Positions 1 through 4,632 of a stretch of DNA of 6,547 nucleotides are shown here, piece by piece (position 1 is the first letter of the stretch; each line of letters opens with the position of its first letter). The translations under genes and the position numbers were made by a program. The DNA is from Streptomyces lilacinus (GTDB lineage Bacteria > Actinomycetota > Actinomycetes > Streptomycetales > Streptomycetaceae): NCBI GenBank assembly GCA_000715685.1, contig KL569426.1, forward strand, positions 133,437-139,983, in the 5' to 3' direction. Below the pieces are notes generated by a model. It saw nothing but the letters and a program-made list of their open reading frames with translations. It ran no database searches and was not told where the DNA came from.

Positions 1-123
1 CTGCCGTACACCGTCACCACCGCGATTCGCGATCCCGGCGAAGCCGACCGCGCCGCCGCGCAGAACATCGCCGGCACGCGCTACCGGGTCAATCGGTGGA
101 GCAAGTGGCGCTCAAGTCTGTGA
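1..123 (+). CDS. Partial 3' end of an unidentified protein
   Basis: An open frame enters from the left edge in frame 1 and ends at a TGA at 121-123, giving a 40-residue tail that begins LPYTVTTAIRDPGEADR. It is probably real coding sequence: 34 of its 40 codons end in G or C, as in the genes further right. The six exceptions (ATT, GAT, GAA, AAT, TCA, AGT) make it slightly less biased than those genes, and two of them lie in the last three codons, so the true frame may shift near the end. I do not recognise the family. There is no signal peptide, membrane segment or obvious catalytic motif in the visible part. It could be the end of a complete upstream gene or part of a disrupted insertion sequence together with the remnant that follows. 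Confidence 0.3.
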   Translation: MPYTVTTAIRDPGEADRAAAQNIAGTRYRVNRWSKWRSSL

Positions 124-143
124 CACCCGGCACCGCCAGGCGG

Positions 144-221
144 ACTGTGCACTCACGCAGCAGCATCCACTACGAAGCAGCTGTCCGGCTCGCCGCCATC
201 CTCATCTGGGCAGTGCCGTGA
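144..221 (+). pseudogene. Probable IS5-type transposase C-terminal remnant
   Basis: In frame 3, a short stretch ending at the TGA at 219-221 reads SIHYEAAVRLAAILIWAVP. It resembles the tail of IS5-group DDE transposases, which commonly end in a helix of the form SYxAAVTLASLLMWA after an RYDK-type segment. The matching positions (Y, AAV, L, A, W, A) are seen in the sequence; the family comparison is from memory. The same frame upstream of about 140 reads as arginine- and histidine-rich shadow sequence, so no intact transposase is present. The fragment sits 15 bp from the convergent 3' end of the HxlR gene and could mark an old insertion boundary. No terminal inverted repeat or target duplication is visible. 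Chance resemblance in about 20 residues is possible. Confidence 0.35.
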
Positions 222-236
222 TCCATGGGGCGCGGC

Positions 237-623
237 CTAGCCGGCGCGGCCGAGAGCGGCGCCGGCCTCGTACGACTCGCGGGCGTCGAGGAGTTCGTCC
301 CAGTGCTCCTCCGCCCAGGCGCAGGCCGCGGCCAGAGGTTGGAGCATGCTGCGGCCGAGCGGGGTCAGCTCGTACTCGACGTGCGGGGTGGCCGTGTCGA
401 AGACGGTGCGCTTGACCAGGCCGTCCCGTTCGAGGGAGCGGAGGGACTGGGTGAGGACCTTCGGCGTGACGCGGGCCAGTGGCACGCGCAGTTCGGAGAA
501 GCGGCGCGGGCCTTGCTCGAGGCAGCGGATGACGAGCGCGGCCCACTTGTCGCCGAACCGGATCGGGTTGAGCGTCGACGGGCACAGTTCGTCGAACATG
601 TCGGCGGGCAGGGGCTCCTTCAT
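237..623 (-). CDS. HxlR-family winged-helix transcriptional regulator
   Basis: A 128-residue DNA-binding repressor or activator of the HxlR (DUF24, MarR-like) family. The family core is plain: CPSTLNPIRFGDKWAALVI at residues 14-32, then a helix-turn-helix around 42-72 (FSELR, LTQSLRSLERDGLVKR) and a wing with YELTPLGRSM around 84-93. The start at 623 gives the normal family length. A longer frame opening at 809 would add 62 residues of arginine/proline-rich sequence antisense to the neighbouring oxidoreductase, so it is rejected. Cys14 sits where HxlR proteins such as YodB, HypR and QorR carry their redox-sensing cysteine; Cys34 and Cys101 are also present. It is divergent from the oxidoreductase at 727, which is its likely target, with 103 bp between the start codons. 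A TATCGT box lies 6 nt upstream of the ATG, so the message may be leaderless; the only Shine-Dalgarno-like stretch is a poorly spaced GTGAG. Effector unknown. Confidence 0.9.
   Translation of the reverse strand: MKEPLPADMFDELCPSTLNPIRFGDKWAALVIRCLEQGPRRFSELRVPLARVTPKVLTQSLRSLERDGLVKRTVFDTATPHVEYELTPLGRSMLQPLAAACAWAEEHWDELLDARESYEAGAALGRAG
240..266 (-). terminator. GC-rich hairpin at the 3' end of the HxlR gene
   Basis: A perfect 8-bp inverted repeat, GCCGGCGC at 240-247 and GCGCCGGC at 259-266, has an 11-nt loop. It lies in the last nine codons of the HxlR gene, directly abutting its stop codon (237-239). There is no T-tract, which is usual for actinomycete terminators. The position suggests termination, but such repeats also arise by chance in very GC-rich coding DNA. 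Confidence 0.35.
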
Positions 624-726
624 GGGCTCACGATAGCCGGTATCCGGGAGGTAACCGGGGCCGTGGATAGCGTCCGGGGACCGGTCGGGGCGCAAGGGCT
701 CCGGCCCTGGTGAGAGGCGGTTCGCC
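624..726. promoter_or_regulatory. Divergent promoter/operator region between hxlR and oxidoreductase
   Basis: This 103-bp gap must hold the promoters of both divergent genes. Candidate operator elements read from the sequence: an interrupted dyad GATAGCCGGTATC at 632-644 (arms GATA/TATC); a 5-bp inverted repeat CCGGT (637-641) / ACCGG (654-658) with a 12-bp spacer; TATCC (641-645) / GGATA (665-669); and a direct repeat GATAGC at 632-637 and 666-671, 34 bp apart. On the minus strand TATCGT (630-635) fits a TANNNT -10 box for leaderless hxlR. On the plus strand TAGCGT (668-673) fits a -10 box for the oxidoreductase. HxlR proteins are known to bind short dyads in such gaps; which of these is used is inference. 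Confidence 0.5.
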
Positions 727-1350
727 ATGGACGTAGTGATCTTCGGAGCGGGCGGCCGGGCCGGTCGGCAGGCCGTGGCCGAGGCGCGTCGGCGCGGGCA
801 CCGGGTCACCGCCGTGGTGCGCGATCCCTCGGCTCACGCCGGTCTGACCGATGTGCGGGTGGTGGCGGGTGATGTCACGGACGCGGCGGGCGTCGAGCGG
901 GTGGCGGTGGGGCATGATGCCGCGATCAGCGCCGCCGTGGATCTGACGGCGCCGCCCGGGGAGTTCTTCACGGCCTCGTCCCGCGCGCTGACCACAGGTC
1001 TGGCGAAGGCCGGGGTGGGGCGCCTGGTGGTCGTGGGGCTGGCGTCGATCCTGCCCGGGGCGTCCGGTGTGCCGCTGATGGACGAGCCGGGGTACCCGAA
1101 CGAGTACCGATCCTTCTACCTCGGCCACGCGGCGGGCCTCCACGAGCTGCGGACCGGTGACCCGGACTGGGCGTACCTGGCCCCGGCGGGCGACTTCGAC
1201 CACGAGGGCGCGCCCGTCGGCGGCTACCGGTTCGCGGAGCACGGCGACCCGGGCAGCCGGATCACGTACGCGGACTTCGCGCTGGCGCTGGTCGACGAGG
1301 CCGAGGCGCCTAGCCGCCACCGTGAGGCGGTCAGCGTGCGGAAGGGGTGA
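727..1350 (+). CDS. NAD(P)-binding oxidoreductase (atypical SDR / NmrA-like)
   Basis: A 207-residue cytoplasmic Rossmann-fold protein of the NAD(P)H-binding atypical SDR type. The N-terminal dinucleotide-binding loop is GAGGRAG at residues 7-13 after MDVVIF, followed by RRRGHRVTAVVRD (21-33), where the arginines after the second strand favour NADP(H). Further family landmarks are GDVTD (48-52), RLVVVGLAS (99-107, replacing the usual GGAG-type strand end), WAYLAP (148-153) and the C-terminal ITYADFALALVDE (179-191). There is no classical YxxxK catalytic pair, as expected for this group. The start is supported by GAGAGG at 712-717, 9 nt upstream. It is divergent from the HxlR regulator, a pairing known for quinone oxidoreductase systems such as qor2/QorR, so a role in reducing quinones or reactive electrophiles is plausible. 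The substrate cannot be read from sequence. Confidence 0.88.
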   Translation: MDVVIFGAGGRAGRQAVAEARRRGHRVTAVVRDPSAHAGLTDVRVVAGDVTDAAGVERVAVGHDAAISAAVDLTAPPGEFFTASSRALTTGLAKAGVGRLVVVGLASILPGASGVPLMDEPGYPNEYRSFYLGHAAGLHELRTGDPDWAYLAPAGDFDHEGAPVGGYRFAEHGDPGSRITYADFALALVDEAEAPSRHREAVSVRKG

Positions 1351-1354
1351 CGGC

Positions 1355-1371
1355 CCTGCCCCCACGGCAGG
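1355..1371 (+). terminator. Terminator-like hairpin after the oxidoreductase gene
   Basis: A perfect 6-bp GC stem, CCTGCC (1355-1360) with GGCAGG (1366-1371), closes a 5-nt loop (CCCAC) and starts 5 nt after the TGA of the oxidoreductase. No T-tract follows. Its position right after a stop codon and before a separate control region makes it a reasonable terminator. Confidence 0.5.
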
Positions 1372-1388
1372 TCTCGCGTCAGCCGCCC

Positions 1389-1424
1389 GGGTCCGCTTCC
1401 CGACTGGTTCGCGGGGCTGGACCC
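1389..1424 (+). other. Imperfect long stem-loop in the gap before the monooxygenase
   Basis: An outer stem GGGTCC (1389-1394) / GGACCC (1419-1424) encloses an inner stem CCCG (1399-1402) / CGGG (1412-1415), with a small internal loop and a 9-nt apical loop. It may back up termination from the oxidoreductase. It overlaps the left edge of the 20-bp dyad at 1421-1440, so the two structures would be mutually exclusive in RNA. Function is not established. Confidence 0.3.
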
Positions 1425-1440
1425 CTTGACGTCGAGGGGT
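1421..1440. promoter_or_regulatory. 20-bp near-perfect dyad upstream of the monooxygenase, candidate operator
   Basis: The sequence ACCCCTTGACGTCGAGGGGT is a dyad in which nine of ten base pairs match; only the 1427/1434 pair fails (T opposite G). It lies 61-80 bp upstream of the monooxygenase ATG and contains a TTGACG that could serve as a -35 element, although no good -10 box lies 16-18 bp downstream. Its length and symmetry suit a dimeric repressor of the TetR, MarR or GntR type. It does not resemble the TTAGAG/CTCTAA dyad beside the tetR gene. The cognate protein is not identifiable. Confidence 0.5.
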
Positions 1441-1475
1441 GCATTGTGGCTGTTCAGGGCGGTGTCGGAGGGGTT

Positions 1476-1501
1476 TTGACGCTCGTTCATAGTGGGCGTC
1501 A
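1476..1501 (+). promoter_or_regulatory. Candidate leaderless promoter with inverted repeat at the monooxygenase start
   Basis: TGACGC (1477-1482) and GCGTCA (1496-1501) form a 6-bp inverted repeat with a 13-bp spacer, the right arm ending on the A of the ATG. Between the arms, CATAGT at 1488-1493 resembles a -10 box and ends 7 nt before the ATG, as expected for a leaderless transcript. No convincing -35 is visible. The left half-site TTGACG (1476-1481) repeats the TTGACG of the upstream dyad (1426-1431) exactly 50 bp away, so one regulator may bind both. Confidence 0.35.
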
Positions 1502-3045
1502 TGGACTATGACGTAGTGGTGTCCGGGGGCGGCCCGGTCGGACTGATGTTGGCGTGCGAGCTGCGGCTCGGAGGTGCGCGGGTGGCCGTTCTGGAGCGGC
1601 TCACCGAGGTGGACCCGACGGTCAAGGGCGGGGCGATCACCACGCCCAGTGCCGAGGCGCTCTACCGCCGGGGCATGCTGCCCGCGCTGGCCGAGGCGCA
1701 GCGGCAGTCGATGGAACGCTTCCGGGCGTTCATGCGTGAGCGGAGCGACGGTGGCGGGGACGAGGCCCCCGGCCAAGGGCTGGGGTTCGTCGGGCACTTC
1801 GCCGGGATCATGCTGCGCGCCGACCTGGTCGACCGTACGGGGCCGGACTTCGGTGACACCGGGCCCGCCGCCGAGATCATCCTCGTGACCCAGCAGGAGA
1901 TCGAGCGGCTGCTCGGCGAGCGGGCGGACGAGCTCGGTGTCGAGGTGCGCCGGGGAGTGGAGCTGACGGGCTTCGACGAGGACGACGAGGGCGTCACCGT
2001 GCGGACGAGCGGCGGAGCGATACGCGCCGGCTGGCTCGTGGGCTGTGACGGCGGCCGCAGCACGGTCCGCAAGCTCGCCGGGTTCGCATTCCCGGGTACG
2101 GACCCGGAGATCACCTGTCACCAGGCGATCGTGGAGATGACGGGCGCCGAGGACCTGACGGTCGGCTGGACCATCACGGACACCGGGCTGTACGCCCACG
2201 GGCCGATGCCGGGCCGCATCGTCACCGTGGAGTTCGACGGGCCGCCCGCCGACCGGAACGCGCCGGTCACCATCGAGGACCTCCAGGAGAGGCTGCGCCG
2301 CGTCTCCGGCGTGGACGTCACGATCACCGAGGTGCGGACCGCGACCCGCTTCACCGACCACGCCCGTCAGGTCCCCGAATACCGCAAGGGCCGGGTGCTG
2401 CTGGCGGGCGACGCGGCGCACGTGCACTCGGCGTTCGGCAGCCAGGGGCTGAGCCTGGGCATCGGGGACGCGATGAACCTCGGCTGGAAGCTCGCCGCCG
2501 TGGTCGCCGGCCGGGCGCCGGAGGGGCTGCTGGACACGTACACCACCGAGCGGCACCCGGTCGGCGCGTGGGTCCTGGACTGGACCCGGTCCCAGGTCGC
2601 GGCCATGCGCCCGGACCCGCAGTCGCGGGCCCTGCGCAAGATCGTCAGCGACCTGGCGGAGACGGTCACGGGCACCACGTACCTCGCCGCGCGGCTCGCC
2701 GGCGCCGTGGTGCGGTACGAGCTGCCGGGCGAGCACCCGCTGATCGGCCGTAGCGCACCTGACCTCGAACTCGCCGACGGCAGCCGCCTCGCGGACCACC
2801 TCCACGGCGGCCGGGCGCTGCTGCTCGACCTCGCCGACGCCCCGGAGCTCCGGGCCCGCGCCGCCGGATATGCCGGCCGCGTCGACATCGTGACGGCCCG
2901 CTGCCCGTCCCGTCCGGAACTGGCGGCGGTCCTCGTCCGGCCGGACGGCTTCACGGCCTGGGCGACGGACGCGGGGGCTTCGGGGCTGGCGGAGGCGCTG
3001 GAGGAGTGGTTCGGGGTGCCGGAGGGGGCGGTGGCGGCGGGCTGA
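1501..3045 (+). CDS. FAD-dependent group A aromatic monooxygenase
   Basis: A 514-residue flavoprotein hydroxylase of the PHBH-fold type, which uses NAD(P)H and oxygen to hydroxylate aromatic or polyketide-like substrates in the cytoplasm. Counting from the ATG at 1501, the FAD dinucleotide motif GGGPVG is at 9-14 and the ribose-binding Glu at 32 (VLER), the DG motif GCDGGRS at 181-187, and the GD motif GRVLLAGDAAH at 297-307, followed by QGLSLGIGDAMNLGWKLA. From about residue 415 there is a thioredoxin-like C-terminal domain ending near VLVRPDGFTAWAT, with a lone Cys (468) and no CxxC, so probably not redox-active. This architecture is shared by antibiotic-tailoring hydroxylases and by rifampicin-type inactivating monooxygenases. 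A GTG at 1492 in frame would add three residues; neither start has a well-placed ribosome-binding site (GGAGGGG at 1467-1473 is too far), so ATG with leaderless translation is preferred. It is convergent with the exporter, with 36 bp between stop codons. Substrate unknown. Confidence 0.9.
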   Translation: MDYDVVVSGGGPVGLMLACELRLGGARVAVLERLTEVDPTVKGGAITTPSAEALYRRGMLPALAEAQRQSMERFRAFMRERSDGGGDEAPGQGLGFVGHFAGIMLRADLVDRTGPDFGDTGPAAEIILVTQQEIERLLGERADELGVEVRRGVELTGFDEDDEGVTVRTSGGAIRAGWLVGCDGGRSTVRKLAGFAFPGTDPEITCHQAIVEMTGAEDLTVGWTITDTGLYAHGPMPGRIVTVEFDGPPADRNAPVTIEDLQERLRRVSGVDVTITEVRTATRFTDHARQVPEYRKGRVLLAGDAAHVHSAFGSQGLSLGIGDAMNLGWKLAAVVAGRAPEGLLDTYTTERHPVGAWVLDWTRSQVAAMRPDPQSRALRKIVSDLAETVTGTTYLAARLAGAVVRYELPGEHPLIGRSAPDLELADGSRLADHLHGGRALLLDLADAPELRARAAGYAGRVDIVTARCPSRPELAAVLVRPDGFTAWATDAGASGLAEALEEWFGVPEGAVAAG

Positions 3046-3060
3046 TCCGCCCCGGGGGCC

Positions 3061-3083
3061 GGGGGGCCGCCGCAGGGCCCCTC
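3061..3083. terminator. Hairpin between convergent monooxygenase and exporter genes
   Basis: GGGGCC (3063-3068) pairs with GGCCCC (3076-3081) across a 7-nt loop. The stem extends outward through a G-T wobble and a G-C pair to 3061/3083. It fills most of the 36-bp gap and runs into the exporter stop codon (3082-3084). No T-tract is seen on either strand. A bidirectional terminator is the likely role. Confidence 0.5.
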
Positions 3084-4539
3084 AGCTCTCCCCCGCCCGC
3101 CTCCCCGGCAGTGCCAGCCCGCCCAGGGCCGCGAGGGCGGCGCACACGGCGGCGAGGAGGAGGCCGCGGCCGTAGCCGGCGGCCAGGGCTGCGGGGACGT
3201 CGTGGGTGTGGGCGGCCAGCTGGGTGGCGGTGGTGTGGGAGGCCACGGTGCCGAGGACGGCGAGGCCGAGGGCGCCGCCCACCTGGCGGGAGGTGTTGAC
3301 GAGGCCGGACGCGAGGCCCGCCTCGTGGGCGGCGGTGCCGCTGGTGGCGGTCATCGTGGCGGGCATGGTCGCCAGGCCCGTGCCCAACGTGGCCAGGACG
3401 AACGGCGCCACCACGTCCCCGGCGAAGCTTCCGTCGCCGCGGATCTGCGACAGCCACGCGAAGCCGACCGTGCTCAGCGCCATCCCGGTCACCAGCAGCG
3501 GGCGGGCGCCGGTGCGGCCGATGAGGCGGGTGGCGATCCGGGCGCCGGCGATGATGGACAGGGAGCCGGGCAGGAAGCACAGGCCGGCCTCGAGGGCGCT
3601 GTAGCCCAGGGCCTGCTGCATGTAGAGGGACAGCAGGAACCACATCGAGAACATCGCCGCGCCGATCGCGATGACCACGAGGTTCGCGGTCGCGAGCGTC
3701 CGGCGGCGCAGGATCGCGAGCGGTACGAGCGGGTGGGCGACCCGCGACTCGACGGCGACGAAGCCGGCGAGCAGGACGACGGCCGCGGCGATCGGGCCCC
3801 AGACGGCGAGCGAGCCCCAGCCGTGGGTCTCGCTGGCGATGATGCCGTAGACGAGGGACGTCAGCCCCGCGGTCACCGTGATCGCGCCGGGCAGGTCCAT
3901 GCGGCGCAGGCCGCCGCGGGCGCCCGTCGCGGCCGGTACGTACGCCAGCGCGGCGACCAGCAGGGCGGCGCCTATGGGGACGTTGACGAAGAGCACCCAG
4001 CGCCAGCCCGCGTACTCGGTCAGCACGCCGCCGATGACCGCGCCGGTCGCGCCGCCGGCGGCCATGACCGCGCTCCAGGCGCCCATCGCCCGCGTGCGGG
4101 CGGCGGGTTCGGTGAACGTCGTCATGATCAGCGTCAACGTGGCGGGCGCGAGGACCGCGCCGCCCACGCCCTGGACCGCCCGCGCGGCGATGAGCAGCCC
4201 GCCGCTGGTGGCGAAGCCGCCGACGAGCGAGGCGAGGGTGAAGGCCGTGAGGCCGGTGAGGAACGCCCGCTTGGTGCCGACGAGGTCGGCCGCGCGCCCG
4301 CCGAGCAGCAGCAGGCCGGCGAAGCCGAGGGTGTAGGCGTTGACGATCCACTGCTGTCCGGCACCGCTGAGGTGGAGCTCGGAGCGCATGGCCGGGAGCG
4401 CCACGTTCACGATCGACACATCGAGGATGACCATGAACTGCGCCGCGCAGGCGATCACCAGGATCGCGGCGGTGGACCGGGGGCCGGGCGCGGGGGCCCG
4501 GTCGTCTCCGGTCCGCTGGGGTGAGGGGGCGGTGTCCAT
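3082..4539 (-). CDS. MFS drug exporter, DHA2 (EmrB/QacA-like) 14-TM family
   Basis: A 485-residue integral membrane protein of the major facilitator superfamily, expected to be a proton-coupled exporter of drugs or metabolites. Family motifs: LDVSIVNVALP at residues 39-49 (motif D1, membrane Asp40), GRAADLVGTKR at 81-91 (motif A loop), RAVQGVGGAVLAP around 120-132 (motif B with its arginine), and GGATGAVIGG at 162-171 (antiporter motif C) followed by WRWVLFVNVPIG (179-190). Length and hydrophobic pattern fit about 14 transmembrane segments, with a short polar N-terminus (1-21) and C-terminus. The ATG at 4539 has a good ribosome-binding site, GAGGA, at 4547-4551 (7-nt spacing). An alternative frame starting at 4564 is an arginine-rich shadow. 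It is divergent from the TetR gene with a 93-bp gap, the standard layout for a pump and its local repressor. Substrate not predictable. Confidence 0.92.
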   Translation of the reverse strand: MDTAPSPQRTGDDRAPAPGPRSTAAILVIACAAQFMVILDVSIVNVALPAMRSELHLSGAGQQWIVNAYTLGFAGLLLLGGRAADLVGTKRAFLTGLTAFTLASLVGGFATSGGLLIAARAVQGVGGAVLAPATLTLIMTTFTEPAARTRAMGAWSAVMAAGGATGAVIGGVLTEYAGWRWVLFVNVPIGAALLVAALAYVPAATGARGGLRRMDLPGAITVTAGLTSLVYGIIASETHGWGSLAVWGPIAAAVVLLAGFVAVESRVAHPLVPLAILRRRTLATANLVVIAIGAAMFSMWFLLSLYMQQALGYSALEAGLCFLPGSLSIIAGARIATRLIGRTGARPLLVTGMALSTVGFAWLSQIRGDGSFAGDVVAPFVLATLGTGLATMPATMTATSGTAAHEAGLASGLVNTSRQVGGALGLAVLGTVASHTTATQLAAHTHDVPAALAAGYGRGLLLAAVCAALAALGGLALPGRRAGES

Positions 4540-4567
4540 GCGGGCGTCCTCGAGATCGGAACATGCA

Positions 4568-4596
4568 GAATTAGAGATGCTCTAAAAATATAGCAA
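4568..4596 (-). promoter_or_regulatory. Candidate promoter of the MFS exporter gene
   Basis: Reading the minus strand, TTGCTA (4591-4596) and TAATTC (4568-4573) sit 17 bp apart. They match the -35 consensus at four positions and the -10 consensus at about three. The dyad at 4571-4585 covers the -10 and spacer, so a bound repressor would block it. TATATT on the same strand (4587-4592) is an alternative -10, but lacks a -35 at proper distance. This is the only clearly AT-rich stretch in the window. Confidence 0.35.
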
Positions 4597-4602
4597 CTCT
4601 AT
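4571..4602. promoter_or_regulatory. Candidate TetR operator: two dyads in the AT-rich divergent gap
   Basis: A perfect dyad, TTAGAGATGCTCTAA, lies at 4571-4585 (6-bp arms, 3-bp spacer). A second, weaker dyad ATAGCAACTCTAT lies at 4590-4602 (arms ATAG/CTAT), with centres 18 bp apart. They lie between the divergent exporter and tetR starts, where TetR-family repressors of pumps normally bind. Assignment to the neighbouring TetR is by position and symmetry only. Confidence 0.6.
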
Positions 4603-4632
4603 TTCCAGTCCAGAGGTCAGTAAGGTGGGCGC

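Noticed and set aside
624..809. An N-terminal extension of the HxlR protein to a start at 809.
   Set aside because: The extra 62 residues are antisense to the oxidoreductase start, lack any HxlR similarity and would remove the divergent promoter region.
1426..1454. TTGACG at 1426 as the -35 box of a standard promoter for the monooxygenase.
   Set aside because: The sequence 16-18 bp downstream (around GGCTGTT) is a poor -10 box; the hexamer is better explained as part of the 20-bp dyad.
628..2805. A 725-codon open frame on the minus strand across the oxidoreductase and monooxygenase genes.
   Set aside because: Its protein is arginine/histidine/alanine-rich low-complexity sequence without motifs, and it is antisense to two well-supported genes. 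Long antisense frames are expected at this GC content.
3202..4524. A 440-codon plus-strand frame opposite the MFS gene.
   Set aside because: Glycine/alanine/arginine/glutamate-rich shadow of the exporter without recognisable domains.
2951..4564. A 537-codon minus-strand frame overlapping the MFS gene.
   Set aside because: It is a frame shadow of the exporter: extremely arginine/proline-rich with no hydrophobic segments, while the other frame shows all MFS motifs.
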